Source: an uncultured Prosthecobacter sp.
GTDB lineage: Bacteria > Verrucomicrobiota > Verrucomicrobiia > Verrucomicrobiales > Verrucomicrobiaceae
Assembly (NCBI GenBank): GCA_937941745.1
Contig: CALDGV010000376.1
Coordinates: forward strand, 1 to 8,151
Direction of reading: 5' to 3'
DNA: 8,151 nt
Under the pieces are notes generated by a model. That model saw only the letters and a list, made by a program, of their open reading frames with translations, searched no databases and had not been told where the DNA came from. Below, one piece after another: positions 1 to 7,348 of this stretch (positions are counted from its first letter, which is position 1; every line of letters starts with the position of its first letter). The position numbers and the translations under genes are program-made.

Positions 1-546
1 GCCATGGTGGCGGCTGAGACCGGGCGCCTGGGTGATTTCACACTGACGGTCGAAAGTGGTCCCATTGGCGGTGTTCCGGCCTCGGGGCTGAATTTTGGCT
101 GCAGCCACTTTCCCGAGGCCATCATCGACCAGCCATCGCAGTTCGATTTCTACGACGGCGGCGGCATCGACATCGCCGTGCTTGGCGCGGTGGAGGTGGA
201 TGCCCAGGGCAGCGTGAATGTGACCAGCTTTGCCGGCCGCTTTGCCGGGGTCGGCGGCTTCGTCAACATCGCCCAAAGCGCCCGCCGCCTCGTTTTCTGC
301 TGCACCTTCCTCGCCAAAGGCCAGCCGAAGTTTGTCCGCGAGATCCAGCATGTCTGCTTCCATGGCCCGACAGCCTTCGCCCGAGGGCAGGAGGTGCTGT
401 TTGTCACCGAGCGGGCCGTGTTTGAACTCACTGGCCAAGGGCTGCGCCTCATCGAGGTCTTCTCGGGCCATGATTTGCAGCGCGACATCCTCGATCAGAT
501 GCAATTTCGCCCGCTCATCGCCGAATCCCTCTCTTCATGCTTATGA
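1..546 (+). CDS. Acyl-CoA:acetate/3-ketoacid CoA-transferase, C-terminal part (5' truncated by window edge)
   Basis: The reading frame is open at base 1 and ends at TGA 544-546, so only about 181 residues of what is normally a protein of roughly 520 residues are present. The fragment resembles the fused-subunit CoA-transferases (YdiF / propionate CoA-transferase type). These cytoplasmic enzymes transfer CoA between short-chain acids through a glutamyl-CoA intermediate. The segment TVESGPIGGVP carries the family's catalytic-type Glu (codon 52-54). It is followed by the characteristic QFDFYDGGG, a GxVNV segment, GGFVNIAQ, VTERAVF and a C-terminal DLQRDILDQMQF segment. The stretch after VFCCTF (about 304-339) is shorter than I remember in relatives, which usually have a longer beta-hairpin there. 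The thiolase downstream overlaps its stop codon, which suggests joint use in 3-ketoacid or short-chain acid metabolism. The family is confident; the natural substrate cannot be told from this part. Confidence 0.9.
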   Translation, partial: AMVAAETGRLGDFTLTVESGPIGGVPASGLNFGCSHFPEAIIDQPSQFDFYDGGGIDIAVLGAVEVDAQGSVNVTSFAGRFAGVGGFVNIAQSARRLVFCCTFLAKGQPKFVREIQHVCFHGPTAFARGQEVLFVTERAVFELTGQGLRLIEVFSGHDLQRDILDQMQFRPLIAESLSSCL

Positions 547-1685
547 CACCTGTCCACATTGTTGATGCCAGACGCTCCCCGATCGGCCGCTTCGGCGGCG
601 GTTTGAAGGACCTGCCCGCCGCGCAGCTCGGTCATGCCGTGGCGGAGGCGGTGGTGCCTGCGGAGCTTCGCAGCCAGGTGGGTCAGGTCATCCTTGGTCA
701 GGTGCTGCAGGCGGGCTGTGGCATGAATGTGGCGCGGCAGGTGGGCTTGAAGCTGGGCCTGCCCCAGCAGGTGCCCGCCTACACGGTGAACATGGCCTGC
801 GGTTCCTCCCTGAAGGCCGTGGCCCTGGGTGCCGATGCCATCCGTGCGGGAGAGTGCGATCTCGTGCTCGCAGGCGGCGTGGAGGTAATGAGCCGCGCCC
901 CGCACTACGTGACCGATGCCCGCTTTGGCAAAAAGCTGGGCGACCTGTCCATGCAGGACTCCATGTTCATGGATGGCCTGAGTGATCCGCTTTTGAAAAT
1001 CGGCATGGGGGAGACGGCGGAACGCATCGCCGACAAGCACGGCATCAGCCGTCAGGAGCAGGATGCCTTTGCGGCTCTGAGCCAGAGCAGGGTCGCTGCC
1101 AGCCGGGACTTCCTGGCCCGTGAAATCCTCCCCGTGGCGGAGGTCGTCGCCGACGAGCACCCGCGCGCTGACACCACGGCCGAATCTCTCGCCAAGCTGA
1201 AGCCCGCCTTCCGCAAGGAGGGCAGCGTCACGGCCGGAAACGCCTCCGGCATCAATGATGGTGCCGCCATGGTGCTGCTGGCAGGCGATGCCGCGCTGAA
1301 GAAGCATGGCCTGACCTCGCGCGCCCGCATCATCGCCTGCACGGCGGTCGGCTGTGATCCTGCCCTGATGGGCCTGGGCCCTGTCGGAGCCATTCAAAAG
1401 CTCTGCCAGATCACCGGCTGGACCTTGGACGAAGTGGACGCGGTCGAAATCAACGAGGCCTTTGCTGTTCAGACCCTCGGCTGCGCCCGTGAACTCGGCC
1501 TGAATCTCGACAAGCTGAACCAGCGTGGCGGAGCCATCGCCCTCGGGCATCCCATCGGGGCCAGTGGCGCCCGTGTCCTGGTCACGCTGCTGCACCTCAT
1601 GGAGGATCAAAACTACCGCCGCGGCATTGCCAGCCTGTGCATCGGCGGTGGCATGGGCATCGCGATGGCGGTGGAGCGCGCCTAG
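543..1685 (+). CDS. Thiolase (acetyl-CoA C-acetyltransferase family)
   Basis: This complete thiolase of about 380 residues is close to the usual 390 of PhaA/AtoB-type enzymes. Such enzymes condense two acetyl-CoA to acetoacetyl-CoA or run the reverse cleavage in the cytoplasm. Numbered from the ATG at 543, the acylated nucleophile is Cys86 in NMACGSS (codon 798-800). The NEAF motif has Asn304, His336 lies in GHPIGASG (codon 1548-1550), and the second catalytic Cys366 lies in CIGGGMG (codon 1638-1640). All catalytic residues are therefore present. Two in-frame ATGs exist, at 537 and 543. I chose 543 because it forms an ATGA overlap with the upstream stop and gives the family-like start MTPVHIVDARRSPIG. 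No clear Shine-Dalgarno precedes either, so translation is probably coupled to the CoA-transferase. Whether it acts in acetoacetate degradation, polyhydroxyalkanoate supply or 3-ketoacyl-CoA cleavage is not determined. Confidence 0.93.
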   Translation: MTPVHIVDARRSPIGRFGGGLKDLPAAQLGHAVAEAVVPAELRSQVGQVILGQVLQAGCGMNVARQVGLKLGLPQQVPAYTVNMACGSSLKAVALGADAIRAGECDLVLAGGVEVMSRAPHYVTDARFGKKLGDLSMQDSMFMDGLSDPLLKIGMGETAERIADKHGISRQEQDAFAALSQSRVAASRDFLAREILPVAEVVADEHPRADTTAESLAKLKPAFRKEGSVTAGNASGINDGAAMVLLAGDAALKKHGLTSRARIIACTAVGCDPALMGLGPVGAIQKLCQITGWTLDEVDAVEINEAFAVQTLGCARELGLNLDKLNQRGGAIALGHPIGASGARVLVTLLHLMEDQNYRRGIASLCIGGGMGIAMAVERA

Positions 1686-1736
1686 CATTCACCCGTGCTC
1701 CGCAAACTGCCCCGTCCTGGCTTCGTAGGTTAGAGC

Positions 1737-3167
1737 ATGTCCTCGTTCCTTCCCCGCCGCGCCTTCCTGTCCGACTTCGGGCTGGGCTTTGCCGGCGTGG
1801 CCTTGCAGTCGATGCTGCAGCGGGAGGCGGGCGCAGTCACCCTGCCTGAATTTCCGGATGGGAAGCCGCACTTCCAGCCCCGGGCCAAAAGCGTGATCTG
1901 GCTGTTCATGCGCGGCGGCGTGAGCCACATGGAAAGCTTCGATCCGAAGCCCGAGCTCAACAAGTATGCCGGGAAGAGCATCACGGACACGCCTTACAAG
2001 TTCGTGATGGATCCGGAGCGTCGGAAGAAGGTGCGCGTGGTAGTGGTGAACGACGCCAATGGCCAGCAGCGAAACAAGATCTACCCTCTGCAAATCGGCT
2101 TCCGCAAAGGCGGTCAGAGCGGCATTGAGGTGAGCGACTGGTTCCCGCATCTCCGGAACTCGGTGGATGACCTGGCCATCATCCGCAGCATGTGGACCAC
2201 GGATGACAACCATGGCGCGCAGGTGCAGTTCCATTCCGGCAAGCACATGCTGGATGGCCGCCATCCCACCATCGGGGCCTGGGTGAACTACGGCCTCGGA
2301 TCGCTGAACGACAACCTGCCGCAGTTCATCAACATCGGACCCCGCTTCTTTGACCTGCGGGACGGCCACTATCTCGGCCCGGCCTACGATGCGGTGAACT
2401 TGAAGATCGATCCGAAGGACCCGCTGGCCTTTGCCCGCCCGGAGCTGCCCATGAGCGAGGCGGAGCAGACAGCACGCTTCAACCTCGCGGGCAGGCTGAA
2501 CCGCCTCAGTGCGCTGCGGTATCCAGACGACCCGACGCTGGCCGCGCGCATCAAGTCCTACGAGCTGGCCTTCCACATGCAGAAGGACGTGCCTGATGTG
2601 GTGAACTTTGACCGCGAGAGCGCGGCGACCCAGAAGATGTACGGCCTGGACCATGACATCACCCGGCCTTTCGGCCAGCAGCTGCTGGCTGCGCGCCGTT
2701 TTGTCGAGCGCGGCGTGCGCTTCATCCAGATCATGCATGGCGATGGCGCAGCCGGAGCCTGGGACAGCCATTCGAAGCTGCGCGAGAACCACAGCAAGCT
2801 CGCGGCGCAGGTGGACAAGCCCATCGCAGGGCTCATTGCCGACTTGAAGCAGCGTGGGCTGTTTGAGGAGACCATCGTCGTCTTTGCCACCGAGTTCGGC
2901 CGCACACCGGGCTCGCAGGGCACGGATGGGCGCGACCACCACCCGTACGGCTTCAGCGTCTGGATGGCCGGAGGAGGCATCAAGGGCGGCATCGTTCATG
3001 GCAGCACCGATGACATCGGCTTCCACGCCGTGGAGCACCCGCATTATGTGACGGATGTCCACGCCACCCTGCTGCGCCAGCTAGGCATTGATTCCCACCG
3101 CATGGAGTACCCTGGGCGGAAGCGCCTCGAAATCGATTTCGGCGAGGTGATCCGCGAGATCGTGTGA
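1737..3167 (+). CDS. DUF1501 family exported protein with twin-arginine signal
   Basis: The protein has 476 residues and belongs by its motifs to DUF1501, a family abundant in Planctomycetes and Verrucomicrobia. As I recall, the family is related to the alkaline phosphatase/sulfatase fold; its biochemical role is not established. The N-terminus has [10 protein letters not shown] (Arg7-Arg8) followed by a short hydrophobic stretch, a Tat-type signal that predicts export in folded form. Family-like segments follow: [19 protein letters not shown] (about 54-72), a WDSH motif (342-345), TEFGRTPG (385-392), GRDHH (398-402) and a C-terminal [17 protein letters not shown] segment (436-452). The His/Asp-rich motifs could bind metal, but this is inference. 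The start is ATG 1737, 51 bases after the thiolase stop, with only a weak purine stretch upstream. DUF1501 genes usually sit beside a DUF1549/DUF1553 cytochrome gene. Here the neighbour, 103 bases on, is a propeller/HEAT/cytochrome fusion, which suggests a shared extracytoplasmic task. Confidence 0.9.
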   Translation: MSSFLPRRAFLSDFGLGFAGVALQSMLQREAGAVTLPEFPDGKPHFQPRAKSVIWLFMRGGVSHMESFDPKPELNKYAGKSITDTPYKFVMDPERRKKVRVVVVNDANGQQRNKIYPLQIGFRKGGQSGIEVSDWFPHLRNSVDDLAIIRSMWTTDDNHGAQVQFHSGKHMLDGRHPTIGAWVNYGLGSLNDNLPQFINIGPRFFDLRDGHYLGPAYDAVNLKIDPKDPLAFARPELPMSEAEQTARFNLAGRLNRLSALRYPDDPTLAARIKSYELAFHMQKDVPDVVNFDRESAATQKMYGLDHDITRPFGQQLLAARRFVERGVRFIQIMHGDGAAGAWDSHSKLRENHSKLAAQVDKPIAGLIADLKQRGLFEETIVVFATEFGRTPGSQGTDGRDHHPYGFSVWMAGGGIKGGIVHGSTDDIGFHAVEHPHYVTDVHATLLRQLGIDSHRMEYPGRKRLEIDFGEVIREIV

Positions 3168-3270
3168 TGCTGGACCGGCCGTTGCGGCTGCTTTTGCCCA
3201 TCAAAAGAGTTTTCTTGTCCGGTTCGGGCTTTTGCGGTGGATTGAGGAAGTCTCCCCAACCCCTGAATCC

Positions 3271-6200
3271 ATGCTCCGTCCCTGTCTTCTGACCCTTGCG
3301 CTGGCCGTCACGACCGGTTTTGCCGCCAACAACACTGCACCGGCCAATGCGCCGCATGCCATCATGCCCGTGCCGGATGCCGCCACGGCCAAGCGTGCCC
3401 AGGCGGTGGCTCCTCCTGAGAAGGGTGAGCGCATCGTGCTGATCGGCAACGGCCTGGCCGAGCGGGATGTCTATTACGGCCGCATCGAAACCGAGCTGCA
3501 CCTGCGCTATCCCGGCCAGGAGCTGTGGGTCCGCAACATGGGCCATGTGGGTGACACGCCAGGCTTCCGGCCGCATCCCTCCCGCAAGAGCCAGTGGGCC
3601 TTTCCGGGTGCGGAAAAGTTTCATCCCGACAAGACCGTGCACAACGGCAAGGGCTTCTTCCCGATGCCGGATGAGTGGCTGGCCTTTTTGAAGGCGGACA
3701 CCATCGTAGCGTTCTTTGGCTACAACGAGTCCTTCGATGGACCGGCCAAGGTGAAGAACTTTGAAGACGAGCTGGATGCCTGGGTCCAGCACACGCTCAG
3801 CAAGGCTTACAACGGCAAAAGCGCCCCGCGTGTGGTGCTTGTGAGCCCGGTCGCCTACGAAAACCAGTCCGCGAAGCGCGACCTGCCGAATGGTGAGAAG
3901 GAGAACGCGAACCTCATCCTGTATGCCGCCGCGGTGGAAACGGTGGCGAAGAAGCACGGGCTGACCTTCATCGACCTCTTCACGCCGACCAAGGCCCTCT
4001 ATGCCAAGGCGGAAAAGCCGCTGACCACCATGGGCTTCGTGCCGAACGATGAAGGCTACAAGGCCGTGGCGGAGATCCTCGCCACGGGCTTGTTTGGCCA
4101 TCAGAGCCGTGAATCCAAGGCGGACCCGGAGCTGGTGCATCAGGCCGTGAAGCAGAAGGACTGGTTCTGGAACAACGACTACCACCTTCTCAACGGTGTG
4201 CACACCCACGGCCAGCGCTATGAGCCCTTCGGGCCGCAGAACTATCCCGACGAAGTGAAGAAGACCCGCGAGATGGCCGCACTGCGCGATCAACTGATCC
4301 ACGACATCGCCTCCGGCAGGAAGAAGGACCTCGTGGTGGATGACAGCAAGACCCACGTGCTGCCAGAAGTGCCCACCAACTATGTCCAGAGCGTCAAGAA
4401 CGGCAGCAAGGAATACCTTTACGGCGAGGATGCGGTGAAGAGCCTCACGGTGCCCGAGGGCTACAAGGCCGAGCTTTTCGCCAGCGAGAAGGAGTTCCCG
4501 AATCTGGCCAATCCAATGCAGATGAGCTTTGACGACCGAGGCCGCCTGTGGGTCGCCGTGATGCCCACCTACCCGCACTACCGTCCCGGTGATGCCCTGC
4601 CGAACGACAAAATCCTGATCTACGAGGACACCAATGGCGACGGCAAGGCTGACAAGGAAACCATCTTTGCCGACAAGCTGCATCTTCCCATCGGTTTCGA
4701 GTTTGCTCCGGAGGGGGTCTATGTCAGCCAGGAGCCGAACCTCGTGCTCCTGCGTGACACGAATGGCGATGACAAGGCCGACAGCAGCGAAATCCTGCTC
4801 GGCGGCTTCGACACCCACGACACCCACCATGCCATCAGCGCCTTCACGGCGGACCCCAGCGGTGCCATCATCATGTGTGAAGGCGTCTTCCTGCATTCCA
4901 ACATCGAGACGTCCTATGGCCCGGTCCGCTGTGTGGACGGCGGCTTCTACCGCTACAGCCCGCAGCGTGGCCATTTGGAGCGCACCATCCAGATGAGCAT
5001 TCCCAATCCCTGGGGCTTTGTGTTTGACCAGTGGGGCCAGGATTTCCTCCTCCATACCTCCGGCACCACGATGAACTGGGCGCTGCCCGTCGAGGTGAAG
5101 CCCACCTTCGGCAGCAAGACGCCTTCTGCACCTGATCTGGTCCCCGAAGGCCATAAGGTCCGCCCCACCAGCGGTCTTGAGGTCGTCAGCAGCCGCCACT
5201 TCCCCGATGAGGTTCAGGGTGATCTCATCTACTGCAATGCCATCGGCTTCCTCGGCATCAAGCAGGTGAAGATCGAAGACAACGGCACGGGCTGGAAGAC
5301 CACGCATCGTCACAATCTGCTCCAGAGCAGCGACGGCAATTTCCGCCCTGTGGACCTCGAATTCGCGCCTGATGGCAGCCTGTATGTCATCGACTGGCAC
5401 AACGTGCTCATCGGTCACATGCAGCACAATGCCCGCGATCCTCTGCGCGATCATGTGCATGGCCGCATCTACCGCATTACCTACCCTTCGCGCCCGCTCG
5501 TGCAGCCTGCCAAGGTCGCCGGAGCCAGCGTCGGGGCGCTTTTGGAGAACCTCAAGGAGCCTGAACTGCGCACGCGCTACCGCAGCCGCCGTGCGCTCCG
5601 GGGGCATCCAGCCTCCGAAGTGCTTCCGGCGGTGAAAACTTGGGCCGACAAACAGCCCGATGCCCACGCCAAACTGGAGGCCCTCTGGGTCACCTGGGGC
5701 CTGAATCAGACGGATGAAGGCCTGCTGCGCGAAATGCTCGCCTCCCCCGACTTCCACGCCCGCGCCGCCGCCGTCCGTGTGCTGCGCTACAACATGCACA
5801 AGGTCGCGGATCACGCGGCGCTGCTGGAGAAGGCGGCCAATGATGAGCATGGCCGCGTGCGCCTGGAGGCCATCGTTGCCGCCTCATGGATGACGGACAT
5901 TCCCGCCGCCAAGAAGATTGTCGCCGCCGCCAGTGCCAAGCCTCTCGATGAATGGAGCAAGAATGCCGCCAAGACGGCCGCTGACCGCCTCGCCGGCATC
6001 GCCGAGAAGCCTCAGGCCGAGTACGTCACCGTGCCCGCGCCCGCCCACCTGGATGCCGCGGCGAAGAAGAACTTCATGGCTGGCCAGGAGATCTACCATC
6101 GCGAAGGCAGCTGCATGACCTGCCACCGTGGCGATGGCAACGGCCTCGCGCCCGCCTTCCCGCCCATCGCCAAAAGCCCCTGGCTGAACGACAAGGACCG

Positions 6201-6465
6201 CTCCATCAAGATCGTCCTCTACGGGCTCATGGGCCCCATCGAGGTGAACGGCCTGAAGTTCGACGGCCAGGTGCCGATGACACCCTTCGCCGGCATGCTG
6301 AAGGACGACGAAATCGCCAGCGTGCTCACATTCGTGCGCAATCACTTCGGCAACCAGTATGGCCCCGTCACCACGGATGACGTGCAGAAGGTCCGTGCCT
6401 CGCAGCCGGGACGCATGGCCTTCTACATGGCCGATCAGCTCCTCAAGGAGCATCCGCTGAAGTAG
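3271..6465 (+). CDS. Secreted PVC-type cytochrome: SGNH-like + beta-propeller + HEAT-like + CxxCH heme domain
   Basis: This is a 1064-residue multidomain protein. A Sec signal peptide covers about residues 1-19. An SGNH/GDSL-like domain covers about 53-275. A PVC-type membrane-bound-dehydrogenase-like beta-propeller covers about 387-740 (starting VPEGYKAELFA) and carries two acidic EF-hand-like loops, DTNGDGKAD (453-461) and DTNGDDKAD (496-504). Helical HEAT-like repeats span about 752-905. The C-terminal cytochrome c domain has heme motif CMTCH (948-952, bases 6112-6126) and probable distal ligand Met1003 in VPMTPF (codon 6277-6279). The SGNH domain looks catalytically dead: block I reads IGNG where GDS is usual, and block V reads GFVPND where a His is expected, although GYNES of block III remains. 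I chose ATG 3271 because the signal peptide follows at once; an in-frame TTG at 3232 would put 13 polar residues before it. The likely role is an exported electron-transfer or dehydrogenase-like protein acting with the DUF1501 neighbour. Its substrate is unknown. Confidence 0.88.
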   Translation: MLRPCLLTLALAVTTGFAANNTAPANAPHAIMPVPDAATAKRAQAVAPPEKGERIVLIGNGLAERDVYYGRIETELHLRYPGQELWVRNMGHVGDTPGFRPHPSRKSQWAFPGAEKFHPDKTVHNGKGFFPMPDEWLAFLKADTIVAFFGYNESFDGPAKVKNFEDELDAWVQHTLSKAYNGKSAPRVVLVSPVAYENQSAKRDLPNGEKENANLILYAAAVETVAKKHGLTFIDLFTPTKALYAKAEKPLTTMGFVPNDEGYKAVAEILATGLFGHQSRESKADPELVHQAVKQKDWFWNNDYHLLNGVHTHGQRYEPFGPQNYPDEVKKTREMAALRDQLIHDIASGRKKDLVVDDSKTHVLPEVPTNYVQSVKNGSKEYLYGEDAVKSLTVPEGYKAELFASEKEFPNLANPMQMSFDDRGRLWVAVMPTYPHYRPGDALPNDKILIYEDTNGDGKADKETIFADKLHLPIGFEFAPEGVYVSQEPNLVLLRDTNGDDKADSSEILLGGFDTHDTHHAISAFTADPSGAIIMCEGVFLHSNIETSYGPVRCVDGGFYRYSPQRGHLERTIQMSIPNPWGFVFDQWGQDFLLHTSGTTMNWALPVEVKPTFGSKTPSAPDLVPEGHKVRPTSGLEVVSSRHFPDEVQGDLIYCNAIGFLGIKQVKIEDNGTGWKTTHRHNLLQSSDGNFRPVDLEFAPDGSLYVIDWHNVLIGHMQHNARDPLRDHVHGRIYRITYPSRPLVQPAKVAGASVGALLENLKEPELRTRYRSRRALRGHPASEVLPAVKTWADKQPDAHAKLEALWVTWGLNQTDEGLLREMLASPDFHARAAAVRVLRYNMHKVADHAALLEKAANDEHGRVRLEAIVAASWMTDIPAAKKIVAAASAKPLDEWSKNAAKTAADRLAGIAEKPQAEYVTVPAPAHLDAAAKKNFMAGQEIYHREGSCMTCHRGDGNGLAPAFPPIAKSPWLNDKDRSIKIVLYGLMGPIEVNGLKFDGQVPMTPFAGMLKDDEIASVLTFVRNHFGNQYGPVTTDDVQKVRASQPGRMAFYMADQLLKEHPLK

Positions 6466-6492
6466 CCCTCGACCGGCATCGAAACCTTCCCT

Positions 6493-6530
6493 CAGGGCGG
6501 CGCGGCGTCATCGGACGTGGCACCGCCCTG
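6493..6530 (+). terminator. Hairpin downstream of the cytochrome gene, possible terminator
   Basis: CAGGGCGG (6493-6500) and CCGCCCTG (6523-6530) form a perfect 8-bp inverted repeat. Inside it, CGTC (6506-6509) pairs with GACG (6514-6517) around a four-base ATCG loop, leaving internal bulges of five bases on each side. It lies 27 bases after the stop codon. Only a broken T-rich tract (AACTTCTTTC) follows, so intrinsic termination would be weak. It could instead be a transcript-end stabilising hairpin. Confidence 0.45.
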
Positions 6531-6616
6531 AACTTCTTTCGGGGCTTCCTCGCATTCTGGTTTTTTGATGTCTGCAGACCCAAAAAGCGCCTTGCCGGGC
6601 GAGCCCGCGAATGGCT

Positions 6617-6623
6617 AAGGTGG
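6617..6623 (+). promoter_or_regulatory. Ribosome binding site of ssb
   Basis: AAGGTGG differs at one base from the AAGGAGG consensus and lies six bases before the ATG at 6630, so it fixes the ssb start. It is the only strong Shine-Dalgarno match I saw ahead of any gene in the window; the others have weak or no matches. Confidence 0.65.
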
Positions 6624-6629
6624 CCCACT

Positions 6630-7208
6630 ATGGCCTCTCTGAACAAAGTCATGCTCATCGGCAATCTCACCCGCGATCCGGAGGTGCGTTACACGCCCAA
6701 AGGCAGCGCGGTCTGTGACATGGCCATCGCCGTCAACCGTCGCTACTTGAACGAAGCCACCGGCGAGCGCGTGGAGGAGGTGACCTACCTCGACATCGTG
6801 CTCTGGAACAAGCAGGCGGAGCTCGCCGGCCAGTACCTGTCCAAGGGGCGTTCCGTCTTCATCGAAGGCCGTCTGCAGATGGACAGCTGGGAGGACAAGG
6901 CCACCGGCCAGAAGCGCAGCAAGATCCGCATCGTCTGTGAGAACATGCAGTTCCTGGACAGCAAGGCCGGCGGTGGTGGCGGAGGCTACCAGGGTGGTGA
7001 TGATGAAGGTGGCGGCTACAGTGCTCCGGCGCCTCAGCAGCGCCGTCCGGCAGGTGGTGGCGGTGGCGGTGGAGGAGGAGGCTATCAGCAGCGCCCTGCT
7101 CCGGCCCAGCGCCCGCCGCAGCGTCAGGCTCCGCCTCCCCAGCAGCACGATGATTTCGGCGAAGGCCCGATCACGGACGGACTTGATGGTGACGACATCC
7201 CGTTCTGA
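6630..7208 (+). CDS. ssb: Single-stranded DNA-binding protein SSB
   Basis: This 192-residue SSB coats single-stranded DNA as a tetramer during replication, repair and recombination and recruits partner proteins through its C-terminal tip. The OB-fold occupies about residues 1-110: it starts ASLNKVMLIGNLTRDPEVRY, contains the conserved VLWNKQAE (Trp60) and GRLQMDSWED (Trp87), and ends near MQFLD. A long disordered linker follows (about 113-175). It has two glycine runs, one of ten consecutive Gly (142-151), and Pro/Gln/Arg-rich stretches. The protein ends in DGLDGDDIPF, the canonical acidic partner-binding tip. A strong Shine-Dalgarno sits at the right distance, and a strong terminator follows 46 bases after the stop. 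A weaker hairpin lies upstream, so ssb probably forms its own transcription unit. I could not identify a promoter in 6531-6616. The identification is very secure. Confidence 0.98.
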   Translation: MASLNKVMLIGNLTRDPEVRYTPKGSAVCDMAIAVNRRYLNEATGERVEEVTYLDIVLWNKQAELAGQYLSKGRSVFIEGRLQMDSWEDKATGQKRSKIRIVCENMQFLDSKAGGGGGGYQGGDDEGGGYSAPAPQQRRPAGGGGGGGGGGYQQRPAPAQRPPQRQAPPPQQHDDFGEGPITDGLDGDDIPF

Positions 7209-7254
7209 AGCCATCGCAGTGTGTCCGGTTTGCGCATCCATGCGCCTCGTTTGG

Positions 7255-7288
7255 CCGCCCTCTAGGAAACTGGAGGGCGGTTCGTTTT
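7255..7288 (+). terminator. Rho-independent terminator after ssb
   Basis: CCGCCCTCTAG (7255-7265) pairs with CTGGAGGGCGG (7270-7280) to give an 11-bp stem with one G-U wobble. The loop is a GAAA tetraloop of the stable GNRA type (7266-7269). The tract TTCGTTTT follows directly (7281-7288). The T-rich tract is on the + strand side only, so the terminator points in the direction of ssb. Confidence 0.85.
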
Positions 7289-7348
7289 GAGCCTTCAGAC
7301 AGCCGTGCTCTCCCCCCGGCGGCTCGAACTTCGAACCATCCAAACACC

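Noticed and set aside
3176..3195. Possible small terminator between the DUF1501 and cytochrome genes.
   Set aside because: The stem is only six pairs with one G-U, a three-base loop and just four T, and a short AAAAGAGTTTT repeat nearby is no better. It is too weak to claim a transcript end.
3232..3270. TTG start that would extend the cytochrome protein by 13 residues.
   Set aside because: It would put a polar segment containing three acidic residues before the signal peptide. ATG 3271 begins directly with a normal Sec signal.
2980..5850. A 956-codon open frame on the minus strand, antisense to the cytochrome gene and the DUF1501 3' end.
   Set aside because: It lies opposite genes with clear domains and catalytic motifs. 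Its translation has no recognisable domain and is rich in His, Arg, Val and Gly, as expected from the reverse of GC-rich codon use. The other long minus-strand frames (495-1688, 1689-3062, 5884-6453, 6615-7343) are rejected for the same reason.
6561..6595. T-run followed by TTGATG as a possible ssb promoter -35 element.
   Set aside because: No acceptable -10 sequence lies about 17 bases downstream; that stretch is AAAAAGCGCCTTG.
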